Origin: Elusimicrobiota bacterium
GTDB taxonomy: Bacteria; Elusimicrobiota; Elusimicrobia; FEN-1173; JAKLIF01
NCBI GenBank assembly: GCA_022709755.1
Contig: JAKLIF010000008.1
Span: 62,001-126,000 of the forward strand
Reading direction: 5' to 3'
DNA length: 64,000 nt
The stretch's first letter is position 1; each line of letters opens with the position of its first letter. The position numbers and the translations under genes were made by a program. Shown in pieces: positions 8,609 through 16,081 of the stretch. The notes below the pieces were generated by a model, which was given only the letters and a program-made list of their open reading frames with translations, did no database searches and was not told the DNA's origin.

Positions 8609-9292
8609 ATGGCCTGTCTCCGTCCGTCGGCAAAACCGATCCGCATCGCTCCGTCGATCCTGTCGGCCGATTTCTCCCGGTTGGGCGAATCGGTCAAGGT
8701 GGTGGAACGCGCCGGCGCGGACTGGATCCATGTGGACGTGATGGACGGCCATTTCGTGCCCAACCTCACCGTGGGCCCCGCCGTCGTCAAATCACTCTCC
8801 CGCGTCACCTCCCTGAAACAGGACGTGCACCTCATGATCGAGGACCCTGTTCACTATATCCCGATATTCGCCGAGGCCGGCAGTTGGCTCATCACGTTCC
8901 ATCTCGAAGCGGTCCGGTCGCCCGAAAAGGCCGTGCGGCTCATCCGGAAACACGGGTGTCTGGCCGGCATGTCGGTGCGTCCCAAGACGCCCATCCAAAA
9001 GCTCTTCCCATACCTGCCCCTGCTGGACCTGGTGCTCATCATGACGGTGGAACCGGGTTTCGGCGGACAATCGTTCATGGCCGACATGCTCCCCAAGATC
9101 TCCCTGCTGAGGGACCGCTTGACCCGGATCCGGAAACCCTGTTGGATCCAGGTGGATGGCGGCATCGGCGAGAAGACGGCCTCGCGCGTGGTGCAAGCGG
9201 GCGCCAACGTGTTGGTGGCGGGCACGGCCATCTTCGCCCAGAAGGATCCGGCGCGCGCGCTGAAGGCCCTTCGGGCGGAATGCCTGGGTTGA
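8609..9292 (+). CDS. rpe: Ribulose-phosphate 3-epimerase
   Basis: Cytosolic TIM-barrel enzyme of the pentose phosphate pathway that interconverts ribulose-5-phosphate and xylulose-5-phosphate. 227 residues, the usual size. Family landmarks are all present: APSILSADFSRLG at the start, the metal and catalytic stretch WIHVDVMDGHFVPNLTVGP, HLMIEDP, VEPGFGGQSF and IQVDGGIG, with the phosphate site near VAGTAIF. The start codon lies one base after the PASTA stop, so the two are translationally coupled. Confidence 0.96.
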   Translation: MACLRPSAKPIRIAPSILSADFSRLGESVKVVERAGADWIHVDVMDGHFVPNLTVGPAVVKSLSRVTSLKQDVHLMIEDPVHYIPIFAEAGSWLITFHLEAVRSPEKAVRLIRKHGCLAGMSVRPKTPIQKLFPYLPLLDLVLIMTVEPGFGGQSFMADMLPKISLLRDRLTRIRKPCWIQVDGGIGEKTASRVVQAGANVLVAGTAIFAQKDPARALKALRAECLG

Positions 9293-9323
9293 TCCCCGTT
9301 TTATCGTCGGAAAATCCCCCCGA

Positions 9324-9352
9324 TTGACAGACCCTTCCGGGTTTGGTAGACT
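9324..9352 (+). promoter_or_regulatory. Strong sigma-70-type promoter upstream of the DUF4912 gene
   Basis: A perfect TTGACA (9324-9329), 17-base spacer and TAGACT (9347-9352). The predicted transcript starts near 9359 and runs through a terminator-like hairpin before reaching the DUF4912 gene at 9484, giving a leader of about 125 bases. Confidence 0.65.
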
Positions 9353-9381
9353 CTTCGATAGGTAGTAATACTTTTGACATC

Positions 9382-9417
9382 AACGCCTTCTCGAATCCCA
9401 AAAAGAAGGCGTTTTTT
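9382..9417 (+). terminator. Rho-independent terminator or attenuator in the DUF4912 leader
   Basis: Ten-base-pair stem AACGCCTTCT (9382-9391) with AGAAGGCGTT (9404-9413), a 12-base loop and a T run. It may simply end the PASTA-rpe transcript. However, a good promoter lies upstream of it, so it can also act as an attenuator for the following gene. Confidence 0.7.
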
Positions 9418-9483
9418 ATCTCAAAAACCATTTCTTCCACCTTGGTCAAAAGCTTTGAAAATCATACAGGAGGTCTTTATCCA

Positions 9484-10332
9484 ATGAGTTCTAACATGAA
9501 CGCACCACAAGGATCACAACCTTTCGGAGGATACATCGAGCGAGGCCCCGAGTTGCCGCAGAGTTACGGCGTCACCCGGCTGGTCATCCTTCCGCGCGAC
9601 CCGCGCTGGATCCACTGTTACTGGGAGATCGCGTCCTACACCTGGCAGGAGATCGAACGGACCGTCGGGGGCGCGGCGCGCTCATCCGGCCGGCCGGTCA
9701 TCCGGTTCTTCACCAGCGACGAGAGCAAATTTTTCGACGTGCCCGTCCACATCGACGCGCGCAACTGGTATATCCAGATGCCCGAAGGCGGTGGGTTCTG
9801 GGTGGCGGAGATCGGTCTGGTCCTTCCCGACGGGCGGTTCGTCCGTCTGGCGCGGTCCAACCAGATCAAGATGCCTTCCGGCCAGGTCTCCAACGTCCTG
9901 GACGAAAAATGGGGCATCGTGAAAGCCGAGTGGGAACGTCTATTCCAACTGTCCGGCGGCGGAAAACTCGGCGCCGGTTCGCTGGAGATCACCAAGATGT
10001 TGGCCCAGCGTTGGGAATTCCTCAAATCCATCTCTTCCTGGCCCGGTTCGGCGGGGATCTCCTCTCTGGCCCGGCCGGCGGCTCCCGGAATCAAAGGGTT
10101 CTGGCTGCGCGCGGACTGCGAACTGATCGTTTACGGGGCCACCGAAGCCGACGCCAAAGTCACGGTGCAGGGGCAGCCCATCGCCCTCAACCCGGACGGC
10201 ACCTTCTCCCTGCGGTTCGCTCTTCCCGACGGAACGCTCAACATCCCCATCGAGGCCACCTCGGCGGATGGCGACTTCAACAAAGGGATCGCGTTCACCG
10301 TTTCCAGGTCCACGGACAAATCCCGTCTTTGA
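9484..10332 (+). CDS. DUF4912 domain protein
   Basis: 282 residues. AGGAGGT at 9468-9474, nine bases upstream, fixes the ATG at 9484 although the frame is open further back. Residues 20-140 form the DUF4912 domain, with the landmark LPRDPRWIHCYWEI near its start and the strand FWVAEIGLVLPDGRFVRLARSN. The C-terminal 80 residues repeat short beta-strand patterns (ELIVYGATEADAKVTVQGQPI) resembling an Ig-like or carbohydrate-binding fold. In other bacteria DUF4912 genes often lie next to GH57 glucan enzymes, as here, so a link to glycogen metabolism is likely; no catalytic residues are known. Confidence 0.85.
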   Translation: MSSNMNAPQGSQPFGGYIERGPELPQSYGVTRLVILPRDPRWIHCYWEIASYTWQEIERTVGGAARSSGRPVIRFFTSDESKFFDVPVHIDARNWYIQMPEGGGFWVAEIGLVLPDGRFVRLARSNQIKMPSGQVSNVLDEKWGIVKAEWERLFQLSGGGKLGAGSLEITKMLAQRWEFLKSISSWPGSAGISSLARPAAPGIKGFWLRADCELIVYGATEADAKVTVQGQPIALNPDGTFSLRFALPDGTLNIPIEATSADGDFNKGIAFTVSRSTDKSRL

Positions 10333-10548
10333 TCCACGGAGGATGACACGATCCCGGATGAGTCACACCGGTTGTCGCGCCGTTCTCTGCCTGTCCGCTC
10401 TTCCCGCCGCGAGGGGGAAGAGCGAGAGTCGGGGTAGAATCCTCTGACCGCCCCCTTGGAAGGTGAAGCCGACAAAGGGCCGGATGCAAAAGAAGTTCTC
10501 AAGACTGACGCAACAAAATCACAGCCAGCGAATCGGAGCGCAAAATCC

Positions 10549-12147
10549 ATGACTGAACCAAAAGGTTATCTCAATCTCGTCCTGCACGCCCATCTTCCCT
10601 ACATTCGTCATCCGGAATACAACGATTTCCTCGAGGAAGACTGGTTCTACGAAGCCATCACGGAGACCTACGTCCCCATTCTGGACATGATGGAGCGCCT
10701 GGCGGGCGAAGGGGTCCGGTCACCCTTCACCATGTCGCTCACCCCGCCGTTGTGCAACATGCTTTCCGACGAGCTCTTGATGAACCGTTACCGCGCCCGG
10801 CTGAACAAGCTCATCGAACTGTCCGAAAAAGAAGTCCACCGCACGCGGTCCCTGTCGCCCGCGTTCCAGGAGACCGCCGAGATGTATCGGCGAAACTTCT
10901 ACCGCATCCGCGAGATCGTGGACGCCTGCCACGGACGCCTGCTCGAACGGTTCCGCCGCCTGCAGGATGACGGCCATCTGGAGATCATCACCTGCGGCGC
11001 CACCCATGGATATCTGCCGCTCATGATCCGCGAGGAAGCGCGTTACGCCCAGATCCGCGTGGCCGTGGACGATTACCAGCGTCATTTCGGCCGTCCCCCG
11101 AAGGGGATCTGGCTGCCCGAATGCGCGTTCGCTCCCGGAGTGGACAAGGTCTTGAAGGAAAACGGCATCCGGTTCACCTTTTTGGATTCGCACGGACTGT
11201 TGTTCGGCACCCCGCGTCCGCGGTATGGGATCTTCTCTCCCGTTTACAGCCAGCAGGGCGTGGCGTTCTTCAGCCGAGACATGGAGACGGCCCAGCAGGT
11301 CTGGTCCGCCGAGATGGGATATCCGGGCGACCTCAGTTACCGTGAGTTCTACCGGGACGTGGGCTACGACCTCGATTACGAATACATCCGTCCTTACCTG
11401 CACGAAGACGGCGTCCGTCGGAACGTCGGCCTGAAATATTTCAAAGTAACGGGCCGGGTGGCGTTGGGAGACAAACAGCCCTACTCGCCGAGCGCCGCGA
11501 AGGAAACGGCGGCCTCCCACGCGGGTAACTTCATGTTCAACCGCGAACGGCAGGTGGAATACCTCCGGACGGTGATGAACCGTCCGCCGGTGGTGGTGTC
11601 CATCTACGACGCGGAACTGTTCGGGCACTGGTGGTTCGAAGGGCCGTATTTCCTCGAATACCTGGCGCGCAAGGTCCATTACGACCAGGACATGTTCAAG
11701 ATGACCACCCCGATGCGTTACCTCGAGAAATTTCCCGAACTGCAGATCATCGAGCCGGAACCGTCGTCGTGGGGGGACAAGGGCTACCACGAAGTGTGGC
11801 TGAACGCCAGCAACGACTGGATCTATCCGCACCTCCACATCATGGCCGACAAGATGATCGACCTCGCCGGAAAGAACCCCAACGCGGACGGCGTCCAGAA
11901 ACGGGCGCTGAACCAACTGGCGCGCGAACTGCTGCTGGCGCAATCGTCCGACTGGGCGTTCCTGATCACGGTGGGCACGGCGAAGAACTACGCCGAAAAG
12001 CGCACGCGGGACCACTGCGACCGGTTCCTTCGGTTGGAAAGCCAAGTCCGGGAGAACCGCATCGATGAGGGCTACCTTCACGGTCTTGAAGACCGGGACA
12101 ACATCTTCCCGCTGATCGACTACCGCGTCTACAGTCCCCGCTCATAA
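10549..12147 (+). CDS. GH57 family 1,4-alpha-glucan branching enzyme-like protein
   Basis: 532 residues, matching the usual length of GH57 (DUF1957-type) branching enzymes. The N-terminus has LNLVLHAHLPYIRHPEY, the conserved first beta strand with the HAHLPY motif. The proposed nucleophile is E191 in IWLPECAF, and the proposed acid/base is D354 in SIYDAELFGHWWFEGP; both motifs are intact. The helical C-terminal domain carries WLNASNDWIYPHL and LLAQSSDWAFLI. It acts on glycogen or maltodextrin in the cytoplasm. GGAG at 10535-10538 supports the ATG at 10549 over the longer open frame. A strong terminator follows, so it closes the DUF4912 operon. Confidence 0.9.
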   Translation: MTEPKGYLNLVLHAHLPYIRHPEYNDFLEEDWFYEAITETYVPILDMMERLAGEGVRSPFTMSLTPPLCNMLSDELLMNRYRARLNKLIELSEKEVHRTRSLSPAFQETAEMYRRNFYRIREIVDACHGRLLERFRRLQDDGHLEIITCGATHGYLPLMIREEARYAQIRVAVDDYQRHFGRPPKGIWLPECAFAPGVDKVLKENGIRFTFLDSHGLLFGTPRPRYGIFSPVYSQQGVAFFSRDMETAQQVWSAEMGYPGDLSYREFYRDVGYDLDYEYIRPYLHEDGVRRNVGLKYFKVTGRVALGDKQPYSPSAAKETAASHAGNFMFNRERQVEYLRTVMNRPPVVVSIYDAELFGHWWFEGPYFLEYLARKVHYDQDMFKMTTPMRYLEKFPELQIIEPEPSSWGDKGYHEVWLNASNDWIYPHLHIMADKMIDLAGKNPNADGVQKRALNQLARELLLAQSSDWAFLITVGTAKNYAEKRTRDHCDRFLRLESQVRENRIDEGYLHGLEDRDNIFPLIDYRVYSPRS

Positions 12148-12170
12148 TCGGATCCGCATCACTTACAAGA

Positions 12171-12206
12171 AAAACGCGACGGTTCAGCCGAACCGCCGCG
12201 TTTTTT
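12171..12206 (+). terminator. Rho-independent terminator after the GH57 gene
   Basis: Stem AACGCG-A-CGGTTC with GAACCG-C-CGCGTT (one internal mismatch) around a 4-base loop, followed by six T residues at 12201-12206. It marks the end of the GC-rich core block. Confidence 0.9.
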
Positions 12207-12256
12207 GTCTCCTCCCGTCGTCTTTTAAGTCCATAATTTTGTATTTAAATGCCCTA

Positions 12257-12299
12257 TTGCTATTTTATAGTTTATAGTTTACAATAAAGTATAAACTAT
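12257..12299 (+). promoter_or_regulatory. Promoter overlapped by a palindromic operator
   Basis: TTGCTA (12257-12262), 17-base spacer and TACAAT (12280-12285) form a good sigma-70 promoter only a few bases before the ATG at 12298. ATAGTTTA occurs at 12267-12274 and 12274-12281, and its inverse TAAACTAT at 12292-12299 overlaps the start codon. The arms 12274-12281 and 12292-12299 are perfect inverted copies. This is the expected position for autorepression by the winged-helix protein encoded next. Confidence 0.65.
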
Positions 12300-13077
12300 G
12301 AAGACTGAGACTAGAAACAATATATTGCAAATTATAAAGAAGAGGGGGGGCGTGCGGCCAAATGATTTAAAAAAAGAACTTGGCATAACGCCTCAAGCTA
12401 TCCATCGTCACTTGAGGTCTATGGTGGCGGCAAGTGAGATTGAAGTGATAGGTCGTGGACCGAAGACGCTCTATTACATTGCGGGGAATCCCCGATTGGA
12501 TAAGGTGCTGAACTGGAGCGCTTCCAATGACAGACCGGCAGGAGATCCGGGAGAGAGCAATTGCGAAACACGTGATGTTTTCACGGCCCGGCTCAGTCAT
12601 TTAAGTTCCCTGACGAAAACGGGACTCAAAGAAGAGGACCTGTCGCTTGTCATATCGGTGGCGGGGGAGATCGGCAACAATTGTTTCGACCATAATCTGG
12701 GAAACTGGAGGGATGTCCCTGGGTGCTGGTTCGAGTTTCAAGTGACGGCGGGACGTCTTTGGATCTGCATTGCGGACCGGGGACAAGGGGTTTTTCGGTC
12801 TTTGAGGCGGGTGGACCCATCCATTCCGGACGACCAATCGGCTCTCATCACGGCTTTTGAGAAGACCTTATCCGGGCGAGCCCCGGAGAACAGGGGTAAC
12901 GGTCTGAAATTCGTGAGGAATATCATCGTCGTGGGTGAAAAGAGGGGAGTGGCCTGCCGATCCGGAGCTGGTATAGTGGATTATGGATCGCTCGGTCAGG
13001 AATGCCGAAGCGTGTTAGCGGTGCACCCTCACCCCCCTATTGGCACGGTGACATTGATCCTTTGGAGCATGATATGA
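12298..13077 (+). CDS. Winged-helix regulator fused to a GHKL-type ATPase domain
   Basis: 259 residues. Residues 1-65 are a winged helix-turn-helix (NILQIIKKRGGVRPNDLKKELGITPQAIHRHL). Residues 100-250 show the GHKL ATP-binding boxes: N box EIGNNCFDH, G1 box IADRGQGV and G2 box RGNGLKFV, without any histidine-phosphotransfer region, as in anti-sigma kinases of the RsbW type. The stop overlaps the start of the DUF4325 gene by ATGA. Proteins of this design paired with a STAS-like DUF4325 protein are known from genome surveys; the pair probably forms a partner-switching regulator. The promoter palindrome suggests it regulates itself. Confidence 0.8.
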   Translation: MKTETRNNILQIIKKRGGVRPNDLKKELGITPQAIHRHLRSMVAASEIEVIGRGPKTLYYIAGNPRLDKVLNWSASNDRPAGDPGESNCETRDVFTARLSHLSSLTKTGLKEEDLSLVISVAGEIGNNCFDHNLGNWRDVPGCWFEFQVTAGRLWICIADRGQGVFRSLRRVDPSIPDDQSALITAFEKTLSGRAPENRGNGLKFVRNIIVVGEKRGVACRSGAGIVDYGSLGQECRSVLAVHPHPPIGTVTLILWSMI

Positions 13078-13337
13078 GAATAGCACTAAAATCTTACGGC
13101 ACCATCCTCACGTCGCGACCCGCAGGAAGGGAAGCGGCTCTATCCATGAAAGCCCATATCCATCCGGTTCCCGGAGAGATGATTGAGCTTGATTTCGACG
13201 GGGTTCTTTCCGTCGGCCCCTCGTGGCTTGATGAAGTGTTGAGCTCCTTGCGGGGGGATTACGGGAGGGAACGAGTCATCTGTCTTCCGACAAAAAACTT
13301 TTCAGTGATCGAATCATTGCGGGTGATTGACGCCTGA
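13074..13337 (+). CDS. STAS-like DUF4325 protein
   Basis: 87 residues, starting in the ATGA overlap with the preceding ATPase gene. The pattern is that of DUF4325: a short N-terminal region (SRPAGREAAL), then MIELDFDGVLSVGPSWLDEVLSSL, where the strand-turn-helix resembles STAS anti-sigma antagonists, and a final strand VICLPTKN. In the known pairs this protein is the partner of the GHKL kinase. No serine that must be the phosphorylation site can be named with certainty; the S in SVGPS is the obvious candidate. Confidence 0.75.
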   Translation: MRIALKSYGTILTSRPAGREAALSMKAHIHPVPGEMIELDFDGVLSVGPSWLDEVLSSLRGDYGRERVICLPTKNFSVIESLRVIDA

Positions 13338-13521
13338 GTTTCAATGGATGGGTGGGGGGATATTTTTGTTTCGTTCCGTTAAAAAACCCTCCCGGATTCC
13401 CGGCCATTCTACGCCCCCGGCGGACTTCGGGGGCGGGGATCCCCCGATAGGGCCGTTTCTCTCGAAATCCAGCCTATTTTCCGCTTTATTTTTGACAAAC
13501 AGGATGAAGGACGGATCTCCA

Positions 13522-13923
13522 ATGCCAGCCATCGTATGGAACAGCATCATGCAGACCGGCATCACGTCGATTGACGCTCAACACAAAACGCTCGTTGAAA
13601 ACGTCAATAATCTCTTTGACAGCGTTCAACAAGGAAAAGGGGACAAAGCCACCGAACCGATCATTCTGTTCCTGGAGCGCTACACTTTGGAACACTTCAA
13701 GATGGAAGAAGAATTGATGGCAAAATCGGGTTATCCGGGTTTCGCCGCTCACAAAAAACAGCATCAAGATCTGATCCGTAAGGTCAAGAATCTGCGATAT
13801 CAACAAAGAGATCGGACAAACCCTACGCTCTGGCGGGAACTCTCCGCATTCCTGTCCGATTGGTGGCGGGAGCATATTATGCGTGCGGACATGAATTATG
13901 TGCCCTATCTCAAAGGACGCTGA
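13522..13923 (+). CDS. Bacteriohemerythrin
   Basis: A four-helix-bundle non-heme di-iron oxygen-binding protein of 133 residues. All seven iron ligands are present in the family order: H21 in DAQHK, H58 and E62 in LEHFKMEEE, H77 and H81 in AHKKQHQ, and H117 and D122 in REHIMRAD. AAGGA at 13507-13511 lies ten bases before the ATG at 13522; an ATG at 13504 has no usable ribosome site. Such single-domain forms store or sense oxygen in microaerobic or anaerobic bacteria. It appears to be a single-gene unit. Confidence 0.92.
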   Translation: MPAIVWNSIMQTGITSIDAQHKTLVENVNNLFDSVQQGKGDKATEPIILFLERYTLEHFKMEEELMAKSGYPGFAAHKKQHQDLIRKVKNLRYQQRDRTNPTLWRELSAFLSDWWREHIMRADMNYVPYLKGR

Positions 13924-14029
13924 AAATCAGGTCGTTCGATGATGAAACGCCCCGTGCGCGGTGTTCTCACTCGCATCCGTAAATGGATCATTGCCGGCTG
14001 AAATCAAGCGATGAGGACTGATCAAACCC

Positions 14030-14599
14030 ATGTATCTGTTTTTTGACACGGAGACGACCGGACTGCCAAGGAGCTGGAGCGCGCCGGTGACCGATCTCGA
14101 TAATTGGCCGCGGCTCGTTCAATTGGCGTGGTTGTTTTATGGCAAGGATGGTCGCAACATATCCGGCGGGAATCACATCATTAAGCCGTCCGGATTTATG
14201 ATCCCGGCGGAGTCATCCGCCGTTCATGGTATCACGACTGAAAAAGCCATGACGGAGGGGATGGATTTGCGGCGTGTGCTATCGGAATTTCAAGGAATGA
14301 TCGAACGCTCGACCTATTTGATAGGCCACAACGTGAGTTTTGACGCCAATATCATCGGGGCGGAATTCTTGAGGCAGGGGATGAAAAATTCGATTCTGAC
14401 CAAAGAACATATTTGCACGATGAAATCGTCGGTTGAATTTTGTGCCCTGCAGGGCAATTACGGCTATAAGTGGCCTAAATTAGAGGAACTGCATCGAAAG
14501 CTTTTCGGCGAAGAATTGAACGAGGCTCATAATGCCGTTCATGATATCAATGCGACGGCCAGGTGTTTTTGGGAACTGAAAAAGAGAGGGGTTGTATGA
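14030..14599 (+). CDS. DnaQ-like 3'-5' exonuclease (DEDDh family)
   Basis: 189 residues forming one exonuclease domain. Exo I is FFDTETTGLP (D7 and E9), Exo II is IGHNVSFDANII, and Exo III is AHNAVHDINATA with the His and Asp of the DEDDh class. It lacks a polymerase-binding tail, so it is a stand-alone enzyme rather than a clear DNA polymerase III epsilon subunit. Likely substrates are single-stranded DNA or RNA 3' ends. It lies immediately before the tRNA-linked structured array; no operon partner. Confidence 0.9.
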   Translation: MYLFFDTETTGLPRSWSAPVTDLDNWPRLVQLAWLFYGKDGRNISGGNHIIKPSGFMIPAESSAVHGITTEKAMTEGMDLRRVLSEFQGMIERSTYLIGHNVSFDANIIGAEFLRQGMKNSILTKEHICTMKSSVEFCALQGNYGYKWPKLEELHRKLFGEELNEAHNAVHDINATARCFWELKKRGVV

Positions 14600-14729
14600 C
14601 GCGGGGGGATATGAAAAGAACCCTCATGGTCAGGAGAAACTTTCCGAACGTGTGCGTTCGGATTGCAAAATCGGTTTCTGCCTGCTAAAATCTACGAGTC
14701 GTAACAATATACGGTCTTTTATAAATATA

Positions 14730-14859
14730 TTCCTCGGTAGCTCGGCAGGGGTTTCGGTCACGATGTGACCGCCTGCCGTCCTGAACTGCTAGTTCAGGAC
14801 AATGGGTCGCGTGTGCCAGTGGCACACGAATGCGACGGCCCGAGTAGGGCCCGGGGGAG
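14730..14859 (+). ncRNA. Structured unit A of the tRNA-Asn-linked array
   Basis: The unit starts with the same 16 bases as the tRNA and its flank (TATTCCTCGGTAGCTC, from 14728). The ends TTCCTCGG and CCGGGGGA can pair over 8 bp like an acceptor stem. Internal hairpins: GGCAGG/CCTGCC enclosing GGTCAC-GAT-GTGACC, then GTCCTGAACT-GCT-AGTTCAGGAC, then CGTGTGCC-AGT-GGCACACG. No reading frame. It could be a tRNA-like or other non-coding RNA; no known family recognised. Confidence 0.5.
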
Positions 14860-14912
14860 CTCGCTCCAGCATTGAGCGAGATAGATTTAGAAGCAACGAT
14901 CTTTAAATACCT

Positions 14913-15087
14913 TTCCTCGGCTACAGGAGTAGTCACGCCAGAAGGCGTGCCCTTCAATGCGTTCTATGCAACTGAAGGACCTGCACAGCAGGCCTGTGGC
15001 CCCCACACTCTTCGTATAACTTCGAGTGCAGGCGACAGCCCAGAAGGGCTGAATACTTCGCCGAAGCACTACGGTGATGTGGGGGAG
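14913..15087 (+). ncRNA. Structured unit B of the array
   Basis: Begins TTCCTCGG and ends GGGGGAG. Hairpins in order: CACGCC-AGAA-GGCGTG; CCTTCA/TGAAGG with a 16-base loop (14951-14978); CCTGC-ACA-GCAGG (14980-14992); CACTC/GAGTG with loop TTCGTATAACTTC (15006-15028); AGCCC-AGAA-GGGCT. The second, third and fourth hairpins recur in the same order, with the same loops but different stems, in the array at 63.4-63.9 kb. Confidence 0.5.
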
Positions 15088-15118
15088 AAGAGAAGAAGAA
15101 ACTGATTTTTAAAACATT

Positions 15119-15241
15119 ATTCCTCGGCCACGGAAGTATTCAGGCCATTCGGCCTGCCGTGGTCCTCGAAGCACTGAGGCGAAGTCGTATCGCCGAACTT
15201 GAACCGAAGGTTCAACGGAATGTGCGTAGAGGAAGAGGAAT
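15119..15241 (+). ncRNA. Structured unit C of the array
   Basis: 123 bases closed by ATTCCTC/GAGGAAT. Stems: CCACGG/CCGTGG (15128 and 15157) enclosing AGGCC/GGCCT, then conserved GAAGCACTGA, stem GGCGA/TCGCC, conserved GAAC, stem TTGAACC-GAA-GGTTCAA, then CGGA and GTGCG. Compare unit D, which has the same constant segments with different, still complementary stems. Confidence 0.55.
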
Positions 15242-15263
15242 ATGTAACGACTATTTGCCATTT

Positions 15264-15386
15264 TTCCTCGGCCATGGGGGTAATCAGGATATGTAGCCTG
15301 CCCATGGCACTTGAAGCACTGAAGCACGGTTTATCGTGCTGAACCGGAACCAAAGGTTCCGCGGAGAGTGCGGAAAGTGAGAGGAA
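15264..15386 (+). ncRNA. Structured unit D of the array
   Basis: 123 bases, the same length as unit C, closed by TTCCTC/GAGGAA. Stems: GCCATGGG/CCCATGGC enclosing AGG/CCT, conserved GAAGCACTGA, stem AGCACG/CGTGCT, conserved GAAC, stem CGGAACC-AAA-GGTTCCG, then CGGA and GTGCG. All four stems differ from unit C by compensating changes, which argues for a functional RNA fold. Confidence 0.55.
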
Positions 15387-15414
15387 TAAGCGTAAAGACA
15401 AATTGCCACTATAT

Positions 15415-15486
15415 TCCTCGGTAGCTCAATGGTGGAGCATCCCGCTGTTAACGGGAGGGTTGTAGGTTCGAGTCCTACCCGGGGAG
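15415..15486 (+). tRNA. tRNA-Asn (anticodon GTT)
   Basis: A full cloverleaf: acceptor TCCTCGG/CCGGGGA with discriminator G, D stem GCTC/GAGC, anticodon stem TCCCG/CGGGA with loop CTGTTAA (GTT at 15447-15449), and T stem GTAGG/CCTAC with loop TTCGAGT. The 3' CCA is not encoded. A terminator follows at once. The accessory region begins just downstream, consistent with a tRNA-side insertion site, although no matching repeat of the tRNA 3' end was found. Confidence 0.95.
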
Positions 15487-15503
15487 GATTTAAGTAATGC
15501 TTC

Positions 15504-15545
15504 GAAAAGGCGACGGTTCCAGTTAACCGCCGCCTTTTCTTTTTC
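15504..15545 (+). terminator. Terminator after tRNA-Asn
   Basis: Stem GAAAAGGCG-A-CGGTT with AACCG-C-CGCCTTTTC around a 6-base loop, then a T run. It would end a transcript covering the array and the tRNA. Confidence 0.9.
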
Positions 15546-15715
15546 CGTCGATAATTCACTATCTTATCGGAACAGATGCTTATTTCTTAGCATCACTTCG
15601 TAATAATTCCGCCATTTTCAGTCGTCCCATAGCATCAAAGCATCGGAATTCGATGATTCCCATTTTTGCCCAGTTAACAGCGAAATGCGCTATTCTAGGC
15701 GCATTCTGGGATTTA

Positions 15716-15913
15716 TCAATTATTAGAATTAAGGAGTTTTCTTTGTCGTCTGGCCAAGCGTCTCATCTTGTTTGCCAAACAACGTTTTGCGAGGAAAATC
15801 GCCGGTTGATGGAGGTGTTCCCACAGGAACTTGTCTAATCCATTCCATTCAATGCTTCCGTCATCATAAACTTGGATCGTCAACTCATCGAGCATAACTC
15901 TACGTTTGCGCAT
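15716..15913 (-). CDS. Small protein with a paralogous fragment at 25.0 kb
   Basis: 65 residues, no family recognised. The N-terminus RVMLDELTIQVYDDGSIEWN is followed by a basic helical tail (AKRCLANKMRRLARRQRK). The first 24 residues are closely matched by a 26-residue frame at 25008-25088 on the same strand. Upstream bases are also similar (ATGAAGGTA about 15-25 bases before each start), showing a real duplication. It is the last frame on the minus strand after the helicase gene. Nucleic-acid binding is a guess based only on the basic tail. Confidence 0.45.
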   Translation of the reverse strand: MRKRRVMLDELTIQVYDDGSIEWNGLDKFLWEHLHQPAIFLAKRCLANKMRRLARRQRKLLNSNN

Positions 15914-16081
15914 GGTAGGACATGTCTTACCTTCATTTCAAAAAAAGATCAAGTCATTCTTAATGTTTTAAATGGCAAAAATATGTTTTTAGGAGGAAGA
16001 GATTACTTTGTCCTTTACGAAGGCAGTCATATTACAATATTTCCTAAATTGTTACTGTACCGCCGGGCATAAAGATCTATA

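Larger units (their letters stand above)
14600..15414. other. Gene-free stretch: tandem structured-RNA-like array
   Basis: No plausible coding region. A perfect 8-bp hairpin (TCCGAACG-TGTG-CGTTCGGA, 14643-14662) follows the exonuclease gene and may help end its transcript. The rest is taken by four units, each beginning TTCCTCGG, that run into tRNA-Asn. Confidence 0.75.

Noticed and set aside
7402-8835. 477-codon minus-strand frame opposite the PASTA gene
   Set aside because: Antisense shadow; the PASTA domains and membrane segment lie on the plus strand.
15011-15023. loxP-like sequence in the loop TTCGTATAACTTC
   Set aside because: Contains pieces resembling a loxP arm but not the inverted 13-base arms with an 8-base core; no Cre-like tyrosine recombinase in the window.
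14730-15386. Four additional tRNA genes
   Set aside because: Units share the acceptor start with tRNA-Asn but have no anticodon arm or T arm in place; lengths of 123-175 bases and stems do not fit a cloverleaf.
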